Assembly (NCBI RefSeq): GCF_000308695.1
Contig: NZ_BAGG01000099.1
Location: 1-64,000 of the forward strand
Direction: 5' to 3'
Source of the DNA: Nocardia takedensis NBRC 100417
Lineage (GTDB): Bacteria; Actinomycetota; Actinomycetes; Mycobacteriales; Mycobacteriaceae
Length of the DNA stretch: 64,000 bases
The translations under genes and the position numbers were made by a program. Position 1 is the first letter of the stretch; every line of letters starts with the position of its first letter. Shown piece by piece: positions 31,156 to 39,618 of the stretch. Under the pieces are notes generated by a model that ran no database searches, was not told where the DNA came from, and saw only the letters and a program-made list of their open reading frames with translations.

Positions 31156-31563
31156 ATGGCAACCACCCCGCGGACCCGTCGGGCGCACCGGTGGCTCGCG
31201 CTCGTCTTCCTGGCGGCGCTGCTGATCACGATCGTCGGCCTGGCCGTCGGCGGACCGGTCTGGCTGTCCTACCTGCCCATCCCGCCCCTGCTCCTGCTGC
31301 TGGGCACCGGCCTGCCGATCCTGGTGACCGCGCTGCGTCGCCCCGCCACGACCCGCGCGACCGGTTGGCAGCGGGTCCTGCACCGCTGGTCTGCCTCGGT
31401 CTTCGCGATCACCGTCCTGGCCACCGTGGTCGCGCTGTCCCTCCCGGACCCGATCGTCTGGGTCTCCTACCTGCCCCTGCTCCCGCTGTTGGGCCTCCTG
31501 GTCTCCGGCCTCCCCATGCTCGCCCGCCCCTACCTCCGCCGTCGGGCCGCCGCGACCGCCTGA
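31156..31563 (+). CDS. small four-helix membrane protein with internal duplication
   Basis: 135 residues, four predicted membrane helices. Residues 11-57 and 77-122 are repeats: each runs HRW-x(3-5)-VF, a hydrophobic helix, then VWLSYLPIPPLL or VWVSYLPLLPLL, ending GLPIL or GLPML. AGGAG lies about ten bases before the ATG. No family recognised; possibly a small transporter or membrane scaffold. Isolated between adh (divergent, 220-base gap) and the second CDF gene; no separate gene is seen in the gap. Confidence 0.8.
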   Translation: MATTPRTRRAHRWLALVFLAALLITIVGLAVGGPVWLSYLPIPPLLLLLGTGLPILVTALRRPATTRATGWQRVLHRWSASVFAITVLATVVALSLPDPIVWVSYLPLLPLLGLLVSGLPMLARPYLRRRAAATA

Positions 31564-31684
31564 GTCGCACGCAGGACACGACACATCCGGAACATCGCGA
31601 CGTGGACGCCCGAGCACCCGCGGCCGGGCGACCCGCGCGGCGTGGGGCGAGGAGGCGATGTCGCGGCGGCGGTAGCGTCGAACG

Positions 31685-32608
31685 GTGGCCGGCGGAAGCA
31701 AGACAGCGGTGTACGCGGCGTTGGCGGCGGACGCGGGGATCGCGGTCGCCAAGTTCGTCGGCGCGGCGGTGACGGGGTCGTCATCGATGTTGGCGGAGGC
31801 GGTGCACTCGGTGGCCGACACCGCCAACCAGGGGCTGTTGTTGATCGGACAGCGACGCGCGGAGCAAGCCCCCGATCGGTTGCACCCGTTCGGGTACGGA
31901 CGCAATCGCTACTTCTACGCGTTCGTGGTGGCGTTGGTGCTGTTCTCGCTCGGCTCGCTGGCCGCGATCGATGAGGGCATCCACAAGATCCGCGACCCCG
32001 AGCATCTGAGCGATCCGCTGGTCGCGATCGTGATCCTGCTGGTGGCGATGGTGTTGGAAGGGTTCAGCCTGGCCACCGCCACGCGGGAGTCGCGGCCGTT
32101 GAAACAGCGGGCGAGTTGGTGGGCGTTCATCCGCAACTCCCGCAACCCGGAACTGCCGGTGGTGCTGCTGGAGGATTCGGGGGCGCTGATCGGATTGGTG
32201 CTGGCGTTCGCGGGCGTCGGGTTGACGATGGCGACCGGCGACCCGATCTGGGACGGCATCGGCACGCTCGGCATCGGGGTGCTGCTCGGCGCGATCGCCA
32301 CGGTGCTGATCGTGGAGATGAAATCACTGCTCATCGGCGAAGGCGCGACGGCCGCCCAGGACCGGGCACTGCGGTCGAATCTGGTCGACGGACGGTGGAT
32401 CGAGCGGGTCATCCACCTGGAGACCCAGTACCTGGGGCCGGAGGAGTTGCTGGTGGCGGCCAAACTCGCGATCGCGCCGGGTACCGGGATCGCGGAGTTG
32501 GCGGCGGCGATCGACGCGGCGGAGGCGCGGGTGCGCGCGGCGGTGCCGATCGCGCGGCGGATCTACCTCGAACCGGACCTCGATCGCGGGAGGTCCGCCG
32601 GGTCGTAG
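31685..32608 (+). CDS. cation diffusion facilitator transporter, copy 2
   Basis: 307 residues from a GTG at 31685. Clearly paralogous to the 25.8-26.7 kb gene: HSVADTANQGLLL, LHPFGYGRNRYFY, LLEDSGALIGL and LETQYLGPEELLVAAKLA are all retained. Codon use differs (more GCG/GTG/TTG in long runs), so the copies are not a recent duplication. Six membrane helices and a C-terminal regulatory domain. Its last 46 bases overlap the end of the convergent oxidoreductase gene. Metal unknown. Confidence 0.92.
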   Translation: MAGGSKTAVYAALAADAGIAVAKFVGAAVTGSSSMLAEAVHSVADTANQGLLLIGQRRAEQAPDRLHPFGYGRNRYFYAFVVALVLFSLGSLAAIDEGIHKIRDPEHLSDPLVAIVILLVAMVLEGFSLATATRESRPLKQRASWWAFIRNSRNPELPVVLLEDSGALIGLVLAFAGVGLTMATGDPIWDGIGTLGIGVLLGAIATVLIVEMKSLLIGEGATAAQDRALRSNLVDGRWIERVIHLETQYLGPEELLVAAKLAIAPGTGIAELAAAIDAAEARVRAAVPIARRIYLEPDLDRGRSAGS

Positions 32609-34029
32609 TCGCGGCCGAAGTGTTTGCGCAGCAAGTGGCGGGCGGCGTGCTGTCCGCACATGCCGTGCACGCCGGGGCCGGGCGGTGTGGACGACGAGCA
32701 CAGGTAGACGCCGGGCAGCGGGGTGGCGTAGGGGTTCCAGCGCGGGGCGGGCCGGAACAGGAACTGACGCAGGCTCATCGTGCCCGACGAGATGTCGCCG
32801 CCGACGTAGTTGGCGTTGTGGTCGGGCATCTCGGCGCCGGTGCGGACGTGGGTCGCCAGGATCAGGTCGCGGAAGCCGGGCGCGAACCGTTCGACCTGGG
32901 CGATGACCGTCTCGCTGACATCGCGCGGCGAACCGTGCGGGACGTGCGCGTAGGTGTAGAAGGTGTGTGTGCCCGCCGGGGCGCGGGTGGGGTCGACCAC
33001 ACCGGGCTGGATCGCCAGGACGTAGGGCCGGTCGGCGTGGCGACCAGCGGCGACCGTGTGTTCGGCCACCATCGCTTCCGCGCGGGTGCCGACCAGGTGC
33101 AGGGTGCCGGCGCGGTCGCAGTCGCGCGCGGCCCACGGCACCGGACCGGACAGGGCGAAGTCGACCTTGCAGGCCGCCGAACCGTAGCGGAAGCGACGCA
33201 ACCGGTCGGCGTAGCGGCGCGGCAGACGCTCGCCCGCGAGGCGCAGGAGTCCGGCGGGGGCCAGATCGAGCAGGATCGATGTGCCGCGCGGGAATTCGTC
33301 GAGGGTGTCGACGCGATGACCGGTTTCGACGCTGCCGCCGAGCCGTTCGATCTCGGCGACGAGCGCGTCCACGATCGCCTGGCTGCCGCCTCGCGGCACC
33401 ACCCAGCCGCCGACGTGGGCGAGCGTGGCGAGCAGTAAAGCCGCACCCGCCGGGGGGATCGCGCGCGGCGGGACGATGGCGTGGGTGGCTACGCCGGTCA
33501 GCAGCGCGGGGGCGGCGTCGTCGCGGAATCGCCGATTCCACAGCGGCGAGCCCTGTTCCAGCACCCGCAGGCCGAAGCGGACGCTCGTCACCAAGTCGTC
33601 GGGTATCCGGCGCAGATCCGACATCGCGAGATCGACCACGGCGGACCAGTTCTCGACCAGCGGCGCGAACAGCGCCCGCCACGCCGGACCGTCGGGGCCC
33701 AGGTCGGCGACGGTGCGATCCAGGTCGCGCCAAGCCCGCCCCGCGCGACCGCCGTCGAGGGGGTGGGCGTAGGACAACTCGGGGGCGAGCAGGTCGACGC
33801 CGTGCGCGGCCAGGTCGAAGGAGCGGAAGAACGGGGAGGCCAGCGCCATGGGATGCGCGCCCGCGCAGACGTCGTGGTGGAAACCGGGCAGCGTCGACTC
33901 CGCAGTTCGGCACCCGCCGCCCACGGTCGGCTCGGCTTCGACCACGCGCACGGTCAGACCGGCGCGCGCCACCTCCACGGCCGCGGCCAACCCATTCGGG
34001 CCCGACCCGACCACCACGACATCAGCCAT
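32563..34029 (-). CDS. phytoene desaturase-like FAD-dependent oxidoreductase
   Basis: 488 residues. The N-terminal FAD/NAD Rossmann motif VVVGSGPNGLAAAVEVARAGL (4-24) is followed by an acidic VVEAEPTVGGGCRT, typical of the phytoene desaturase/PYROXD2-like group. The C-terminal GVYLCSSSTPPGPGVHGMCG completes the flavin site. No carotenoid genes are nearby, so a different lipid or isoprenoid substrate is likely. The ATG at 34029 starts exactly at the flavin motif. It overlaps CDF copy 2 by 46 bases at the 3' ends. Confidence 0.88.
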   Translation of the reverse strand: MADVVVVGSGPNGLAAAVEVARAGLTVRVVEAEPTVGGGCRTAESTLPGFHHDVCAGAHPMALASPFFRSFDLAAHGVDLLAPELSYAHPLDGGRAGRAWRDLDRTVADLGPDGPAWRALFAPLVENWSAVVDLAMSDLRRIPDDLVTSVRFGLRVLEQGSPLWNRRFRDDAAPALLTGVATHAIVPPRAIPPAGAALLLATLAHVGGWVVPRGGSQAIVDALVAEIERLGGSVETGHRVDTLDEFPRGTSILLDLAPAGLLRLAGERLPRRYADRLRRFRYGSAACKVDFALSGPVPWAARDCDRAGTLHLVGTRAEAMVAEHTVAAGRHADRPYVLAIQPGVVDPTRAPAGTHTFYTYAHVPHGSPRDVSETVIAQVERFAPGFRDLILATHVRTGAEMPDHNANYVGGDISSGTMSLRQFLFRPAPRWNPYATPLPGVYLCSSSTPPGPGVHGMCGQHAARHLLRKHFGRDYDPADLPRSRSGSR

Positions 34030-34068
34030 GACCCCACGCTACCGATCCCGGCGGCGCGGCAGGCCGAC

Positions 34069-35148
34069 TCAGACGTCGGTGGAGAAGCGGATGCCGCCGT
34101 CGGGAATCTGCACACCCGGCCACACCCGGGCGCCGCGCAGCAGTTCGCACCGCGCGCCGACGTGCGCACCGTCACCGATGACGCCGTCGCGGACCAGCGC
34201 GCGCGGACCGATGCGCGCCCCGAACCCGATGATGGACCGTTCGACGGTGGCGCCCGCCTCGATGACCGCTCCGTCGAACACCACCGCGCCGTCGAGTCGC
34301 GCGCCCGCCCCGATCTCCGCGCCGCGGCCGACGACGGTGCCGCCGATCAGCAGCGCACCGGGCGCCACGCCCGCGCCGGGGTGCACCAGCGACTCCCCGC
34401 GCTGGCCCGGCAGAGCGGGCGAGGGGGCGATGCCGCGCACCAGGTCGGCGGACCCGCGCACGAAATCCTCCGGCGTGCCCATGTCGCGCCAGTAGGAGGT
34501 GTCGACGTGGCCCTGCACCCGCGCCCCCTCGGCCAGCAGCGCGGGGAACACCTCGCGCTCGACCGAGACCGGGCGGCCCGAGGGGATCTTCTCGATGTAT
34601 TCGCGGCGGAAGACATAGCAACCCGCGTTGATCTGATCGGTCGGCGGGTCCTGGGTCTTCTCCAGGAACGCGGTGACCCGACCCTGCTCGTCGGTGGGCA
34701 CGCAGCCGAAGGCCCTCGGGTCGCTGACCCGCACCAGGTGCAGGGTGACGTCGGCGCCCGTGGACTCGTGGGTGTCCAGGATCGCGCCGAGATCGGTGCC
34801 GCCCAGCACGTCGCCGTTGAACACCATGACCGTGTCGGCGCGCAGTTTGGGCAGGACGTTGCGGATGCCGCCGCCGGTGCCCAGCGGCTCGGTCTCGGTG
34901 ACGTACTCGAGGTCCAGGCCCAGGTCGGAGCCGTCGCCGAAGTGCTCCTCGAAGACCTCCGCCTTGAACGAGGTGCCCAGCACGACGTGGGTGATCCCGG
35001 CCTCGGCGATGCGCGCCAGCAGGTGGGTCAGGAACGGCAGCCCGGCCGTCGGCAGCATGGGTTTGGGGGCCGACAAGGTCAGCGGACGAAGCCGCGTTCC
35101 CTGGCCGCCGACCAGAATCACGGCATCGGTGCCTGCATGTCCTGCCAT
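34069..35148 (-). CDS. mannose-1-phosphate guanylyltransferase (GDP-mannose pyrophosphorylase)
   Basis: 359 residues. The nucleotidyltransferase signature VGGQGTRLRPLT and the lysine segment APKPMLP are at residues 13-32; FNGDVLGG and FLEKTQDPP follow. From about residue 255 a left-handed beta-helix of hexapeptide repeats (IGGTVVGRGAEIGAGARL and similar) ends the protein. It makes GDP-mannose from mannose-1-phosphate and GTP. Homologue of Rv3264c (called manB or manC in different annotations), next to wbbL and rmlD as in M. tuberculosis. Confidence 0.93.
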   Translation of the reverse strand: MAGHAGTDAVILVGGQGTRLRPLTLSAPKPMLPTAGLPFLTHLLARIAEAGITHVVLGTSFKAEVFEEHFGDGSDLGLDLEYVTETEPLGTGGGIRNVLPKLRADTVMVFNGDVLGGTDLGAILDTHESTGADVTLHLVRVSDPRAFGCVPTDEQGRVTAFLEKTQDPPTDQINAGCYVFRREYIEKIPSGRPVSVEREVFPALLAEGARVQGHVDTSYWRDMGTPEDFVRGSADLVRGIAPSPALPGQRGESLVHPGAGVAPGALLIGGTVVGRGAEIGAGARLDGAVVFDGAVIEAGATVERSIIGFGARIGPRALVRDGVIGDGAHVGARCELLRGARVWPGVQIPDGGIRFSTDV

Positions 35149-35205
35149 CGTGTGTTTCCCCTGTTCACAGTGGATCGGTCCCGCGGGACGCGCGCCGACC
35201 GGCGA

Positions 35206-36105
35206 TCAGCCGCGCGCCTGCTCTCGCAGCGCAGATCGAACCGCAAGACGGCAGCGAACCGCAAGTCCGGCCTTCAACGCCACCCGCAACGGCGCCTGCC
35301 ACCAGTGCGGATGCCGGTCGGCCTGGAACCGGTAGGCGCTGGCGTGGTGCGCGGGCAACATCAGTTCGGGGTGTTTGCCGGCGGCGTGCCCCTTGGCGTG
35401 GGTGACCTCGGCGTCGGGCACGAACACGTTGTGCCAGCCCGCCTTGCCGATGCGGTCGCCGAAGTCGACGTCCTCCATGTACATGAAGTAGCGCGAGTCG
35501 AAGCCCTCGATGGCGTCGAAGGCGCTGCGCCGGACCAGCAGGCACGAGCCGGAGAGCCAGCCCACGGTGCGCTCGGCGATCTGTTCGTTCTCCTGGCGGT
35601 AGCGTTTGGTCCACGGGTTGGCGGGCCACACGGTGCCCAGGATGGCGTGGCCCGCGCCGTCGAGCAGGCCCGGGACCGAGCGCGCCGACGGGTAGACGGT
35701 GCCGTCCGGTTCGAGCACCATCGGGCCGATGGCGCCCGCGCGCGGCCAGCGCTGGGCGGCGGCGAGCATGGTGTCGATGGCGTCGGTGCCCCAGCGGATG
35801 TCCGGGTTGGCGATGACGACGAATTCGATGTCGGGGTCGATCTCGGCGACCGCGCGGTTGATCGCGCCGCCGTAGCCGAGGTTGCCGCCGGTGCGCAGCA
35901 GTCGCACGTGCGCGTTGGCTTCCGCGACCAGTTCCGGAACCCCGTCGGTCGACCCGTTGTCGGCTAGGATCACCTGCGGCTTCTCGCTGGTGGCGTGGGC
36001 CAGGGTGGTGACGAAGTGCTCGAGGTGCTCGCCGGGTGAATAGGTCACGGTGACCACGGCAAGGCTCGCGGAATGGTGGTCGGTTCGCTCGCTGGGCTCA
36101 CTCAC
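35206..36105 (-). CDS. wbbL: WbbL, N-acetylglucosaminyl-diphospho-decaprenol L-rhamnosyltransferase
   Basis: 299 residues, GT2-family glycosyltransferase. The N-terminal VVTVTYSPGEHLE and LADNGSTDG are the nucleotide-sugar-binding motifs; GGNLGYGGAINRA, ANPDIRW and YFMYMEDVDFGDRI are characteristic. It transfers rhamnose from dTDP-rhamnose to the decaprenyl-linked GlcNAc, building the linker that joins arabinogalactan to peptidoglycan, an essential step in mycobacteria. The GTG at 36105 is the start. It lies between rmlD, which makes the donor, and the GDP-mannose pyrophosphorylase. Confidence 0.95.
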   Translation of the reverse strand: MSEPSERTDHHSASLAVVTVTYSPGEHLEHFVTTLAHATSEKPQVILADNGSTDGVPELVAEANAHVRLLRTGGNLGYGGAINRAVAEIDPDIEFVVIANPDIRWGTDAIDTMLAAAQRWPRAGAIGPMVLEPDGTVYPSARSVPGLLDGAGHAILGTVWPANPWTKRYRQENEQIAERTVGWLSGSCLLVRRSAFDAIEGFDSRYFMYMEDVDFGDRIGKAGWHNVFVPDAEVTHAKGHAAGKHPELMLPAHHASAYRFQADRHPHWWQAPLRVALKAGLAVRCRLAVRSALREQARG

Positions 36106-36208
36106 GACCGCCCAGCCTAGCGGGATCGGGACCGCCGCGCGTGGCCGGTCCGTAACCCGGTGCGCGCGACGAAATCCCGCGCGGTGAAACCCGTTCCGCC
36201 GTCGGCGC

Positions 36209-37075
36209 TCAGACCGGACGCACGGCCCGGCGACCCGCCAGCGCGGTGTGCAGCGCCGCGCGCCACGGCTGCGGCGGGGTCAGTCCGGCCGAGGTCCAGG
36301 CGCGGTCCGACAGCACCGAATAGGCGGGGCGTTTCGCGGGGCGCGGGAAGGCGGCCGAATCGGTGGGGCGCACGCGGTCCGGGTCGGCTCCGATCTCCTC
36401 GAACACCGCGCGGGCGAGTTCGTACCAGGTGGCGACACCCGCGTTGGTGGCGTGCAGTACCCGGGGCGCGTCGGGGGTGCGGGCCAGTTCGAGCAGGCCG
36501 GCGGCGAGGTCGACGGCGTAGGTCGGTGAGCCGAGTTGGTCGTCCACCACGTCGAGGGTGTCGCGTTCCTGCTCGAGCCTGCACATGGTCGCGACGAAAT
36601 CGCCGCCCGTCCCCCGGTAGAGCCACGCGGTGCGCACGACCTGTCCGCCGAGGTCGAGGACCGCTTGTTCGCCCGCCAGTTTGGACCGGCCGTAGACGGT
36701 GGTCGGACCGGTCGGGTCGGTGGTGTCGTAGGGGTGCGAATCGGTGCCGGGAAAGACGTAGTCGGTGGACAGGTGGATCAGCCGCGCACCCGCCTCCGCG
36801 CAGGCCGCGGCCACGGTCGCCGCGCCCGCGGCGTTGATCGCGAAGGCCGCCTCGGGTTCGGATTCGGCCCGGTCGACGGCGGTGTAGGCGGCGCAGTTCA
36901 GGACCACGGCCCCGGGGGTGAGCACGGACCGCACCGCGTCGGCATCGGTGATATCGAGCTGAGCGCGGGTATATCCGCGGGCGTCGGGCGCCAGGCGGAG
37001 CAGTTCCTCGCCGAGCTGGCCTCCGGCTCCGGTGACGAGCAGAGGTGCGGTCGACGACGAAATCGCGGCAATCAC
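36209..37075 (-). CDS. rmlD: RmlD, dTDP-4-dehydrorhamnose reductase
   Basis: 288 residues, extended short-chain dehydrogenase. NAD(P)-binding VTGAGGQLGEELL at residues 14-26, the catalytic STDYVF and YGRSKLAGE (Tyr-x3-Lys) motifs are intact. It completes dTDP-L-rhamnose synthesis for the cell-wall linker and directly precedes wbbL on the same strand. The LCP gene diverges on the other side across about 185 bases; that interval holds the divergent promoters but no recognisable operator. Confidence 0.95.
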   Translation of the reverse strand: MIAAISSSTAPLLVTGAGGQLGEELLRLAPDARGYTRAQLDITDADAVRSVLTPGAVVLNCAAYTAVDRAESEPEAAFAINAAGAATVAAACAEAGARLIHLSTDYVFPGTDSHPYDTTDPTGPTTVYGRSKLAGEQAVLDLGGQVVRTAWLYRGTGGDFVATMCRLEQERDTLDVVDDQLGSPTYAVDLAAGLLELARTPDAPRVLHATNAGVATWYELARAVFEEIGADPDRVRPTDSAAFPRPAKRPAYSVLSDRAWTSAGLTPPQPWRAALHTALAGRRAVRPV

Positions 37076-37259
37076 GGGCGACAGTCTGGCACGCCGGGCG
37101 GTGTCGGTTGCCCCGCGACGGGGTAACCGTTGGTTAGCCTATGGGGCCACGGGAGGGCGGACGGAGGGGCCGGGGCCCCCGCCGGAGTACGGCTACACCT
37201 GGTTCGACCACACGCCGAGTTCACCGAGTTCGTCGAGAGGATGCGGGCAGTTGCAGGCG

Positions 37260-38753
37260 ATGAGCGGGTCCGGCCCGTCCCGGATGCACCGACCGGAACC
37301 GGTCGGCCCAGGCCGGGTGGTGGTGGCGATCCTGGCGGCGGTGGTCGTGGTGGTGACGGGTCTGGCCTGGCACAGCGTGGACTCGCTGATCGCCAATATC
37401 GAACGCATCGGCGACCTGGGCCTGGGCGGCGGCAACGACGACGGCGCGACCGACATCCTGATGGTCGGCGTGGACAGCCGCACCGACGCGCACGGCAACC
37501 CGCTGACCGGCGCCGAACGCGCGATGCTGCACGCGGGCGACGAGGTGGGCACCAACACCGACACCATCGTGCTGATCCGCATCCCGAACGACGGCGAGTC
37601 GGCGACCGCGATCTCCATCCCCCGCGACGCGCACGTCCAGATCCCCGGCCTGGGGAAGGGCAAGATCAATTCCGCCTACGGCGCGACCAAGGAGACCGAG
37701 CGTCAGGCGCTGATCGAGCGCGGCGTCGCCGAGGGCGAGGCGGAACGCGAATCCACCCAGGCCGGCCGGAAGGCGCTGATCAGCACCGTCGCGGAGTTGA
37801 CCGGCATCACCGTCGACCACTACGCCGAGGTCAGCCTGCTCGGGTTCGTGCTGCTCACCGACGCGGTGGGCGGGGTCGAGGTGTGCCTGAACTCCGCGGT
37901 GGACGAGTGGATGTCGGGGGCGGACTTCCCGGCGGGCGAGCAGCGCCTGGACGGGCCGCAGGCGCTGAGCTTCGTGCGGCAGCGCCACGACCTGCCGCGC
38001 GGGGACCTGGACCGGATCGCCCGCCAGCAGGTGTTCATGGCGCAGTTGGTCGGGCAGGTGCTCAGCGCGCGTACCCTGGCCAATCCGGCCAAACTGGCGC
38101 AGTTGAGCGAGGCGGTCGGCCGCACGGTGGTGCTCGACGAGGACTGGGACGTGGTGGCGTTCCTGCAACAGTTGAAGGACCTCTCGGGCGGGCAGGTGCG
38201 GTTCGAGACCATCCCGGTCGCGGACCTGAACGCGATCACCGGCGACGGCGAGTCGGTGGTGCGCGTCGACCCGCGCGCGGTGCGCGAGGCGGTGGCCGCG
38301 CTGGTCGGCGAACAAGCCGAATTCTCCGGGGAGACGGGCGAATCCCCCGACACCCGGGTCGAACCCGCGTCGGTGAGGGTGAACGTCGCGAACGCGGGCG
38401 GCGTGCCCGGTCTGGCGGCGCAGGTGTCACAGGCGTTGAGCGCGAAGGGTTTCCGGGAGGGAACGGTCGGCAACTACACCGGGTCCGGTGTGTCGGGCAG
38501 TCGGGTGCTGGCCGCCGACACCGCCGATCCGGCGGCCGCCGCGGTGGCGAAAGCGTTGGGCGGATTGACCGTCCTGGCCGATCCGACGTTGTCGCGGGAT
38601 ACCGTCGGCGTGGTGCTGGCGAGCGACTATTCTGGTCCGGGCTCGGCGGCGGCGTCGATGTTCGATTTCTCCGGAACCTCGACCGCGCCGACGCCCGTCC
38701 CACCGGCACCACCGATCGACGCAGGCCAGAACGGACCGACATGCGTGAACTGA
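37260..38753 (+). CDS. LCP (LytR-CpsA-Psr) family cell-wall ligase
   Basis: 497 residues from the ATG at 37260, close to the length of Rv3267 (Lcp1/CpsA). One membrane helix at about 19-35 anchors an extracytoplasmic LCP domain. Conserved acidic and Arg residues are in DILMVGVDSRTD (Asp72, Arg74), NTDTIVLIRI (Asp101) and SIPRDAHVQI (Arg122). A LytR_C domain (about 375-460, VRVNVANAGGVPGLAAQV) and a Pro-rich tail follow. The enzyme attaches arabinogalactan to peptidoglycan; it diverges from rmlD-wbbL, which make its substrate's linker. Confidence 0.92.
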   Translation: MSGSGPSRMHRPEPVGPGRVVVAILAAVVVVVTGLAWHSVDSLIANIERIGDLGLGGGNDDGATDILMVGVDSRTDAHGNPLTGAERAMLHAGDEVGTNTDTIVLIRIPNDGESATAISIPRDAHVQIPGLGKGKINSAYGATKETERQALIERGVAEGEAERESTQAGRKALISTVAELTGITVDHYAEVSLLGFVLLTDAVGGVEVCLNSAVDEWMSGADFPAGEQRLDGPQALSFVRQRHDLPRGDLDRIARQQVFMAQLVGQVLSARTLANPAKLAQLSEAVGRTVVLDEDWDVVAFLQQLKDLSGGQVRFETIPVADLNAITGDGESVVRVDPRAVREAVAALVGEQAEFSGETGESPDTRVEPASVRVNVANAGGVPGLAAQVSQALSAKGFREGTVGNYTGSGVSGSRVLAADTADPAAAAVAKALGGLTVLADPTLSRDTVGVVLASDYSGPGSAAASMFDFSGTSTAPTPVPPAPPIDAGQNGPTCVN

Positions 38754-38774
38754 CCACCACCGGAAAGCGTGACA

Positions 38775-39497
38775 ATGCGTGATCGAGACCAAGCGCTGAC
38801 CCTCACCGAAGCGGTCCTCGATCCGATCCTCGCGCGCGAACCCGCGGGTCCGCGCGTCACCTACTACGACGACGCCACCGGGGCCAGGATCGAACTGTCC
38901 GGCCTGACGCTGGCGAACTGGGCGGCCAAGACCGGCAACCTGATCCGCGACGAATTCGGTCTCACCCCCGGCGCGCGGGTCGCGGTGCTGCTGCCCGCGC
39001 ACTGGCAGACCGCGGCCGTGCTGCTGGGTTGCTGGTGGGCGGGCGTCGAGGTGGTGCTGCGTCCTGACGAGGACGCCGATCTGGCCCTGGTGACCGCGCG
39101 GCGTCTCGCGGAGGTCGACGGTGTCGGCGAAGTCGCGGCGCTGTCGCTGGACGCCATGGGCGGCCCGGTCCGTGACCTGCCGGTGGGCGTCACCGATTTC
39201 GCCACCTCCGTGCGCGTGCACGGTGACCAGTTCCATCCCGGCGGCGCGGGCGTCGCGCTGGACGGCGAACCGGTGGCGGAGGTGCTGTCCCAGGCGCGCC
39301 GGTCCGCGGCGGCGCAGGGGTTCGGCGAAGGCGACCGGGTGCTGTCGACCACGCCGTGGGAGACGCCGCAGGACCTGATCGACGGGTTCGTGGCGGTGCT
39401 CGCGGTGGGCGCGTCGCTGGTCCAGGTGGTCAATGCTGATCCGGCGCGGCTCGAGCACCGGGTCGCCGAGGAGCGGGTGACGGCGCGTCGCGACTGA
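38775..39497 (+). CDS. TIGR03089 family protein (Rv3268 homologue)
   Basis: About 240 residues. It resembles the N-terminal part of acyl-AMP-forming ligases (LTLANWAAKTGNLIRDE, PGARVAVLLPAHWQTAAVLLGCWWAG) but lacks the AMP-binding and catalytic C-terminal motifs, as is usual for this family. The ATG at 38775 is preceded at proper distance by GGAAAG; a GTG at 38769 is too close to it. It follows the LCP gene after a 21-base gap in the conserved rmlD-LCP-TIGR03089 arrangement. Function unknown. Confidence 0.9.
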   Translation: MRDRDQALTLTEAVLDPILAREPAGPRVTYYDDATGARIELSGLTLANWAAKTGNLIRDEFGLTPGARVAVLLPAHWQTAAVLLGCWWAGVEVVLRPDEDADLALVTARRLAEVDGVGEVAALSLDAMGGPVRDLPVGVTDFATSVRVHGDQFHPGGAGVALDGEPVAEVLSQARRSAAAQGFGEGDRVLSTTPWETPQDLIDGFVAVLAVGASLVQVVNADPARLEHRVAEERVTARRD

Positions 39498-39509
39498 GTC
39501 ACGGAGCGG

Positions 39510-39537
39510 GCCGTCTCCTACTCCGGTAGGGGACGGC
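39510..39537 (+). terminator. hairpin terminator after the LCP-TIGR03089 genes
   Basis: GCCGTCTCCTA (39510-39520) pairs with TAGGGGACGGC (39527-39537), ten Watson-Crick pairs and one T-G wobble, over a 6-base loop. It starts 12 bases past the stop codon. Confidence 0.7.
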
Positions 39538-39618
39538 ATCCGACCGGAGGCCGTTCCACAATCGCCGGGAAGTCCGTACGGTGGGATGTACATCACACGA
39601 CGGTGAGGCGGTGGGGTC

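Noticed and set aside
29709..31772. 687-codon plus-strand frame over the adh gene
   Set aside because: It covers the antisense of an intact zinc alcohol dehydrogenase and frames of two other real genes; no recognisable domain.
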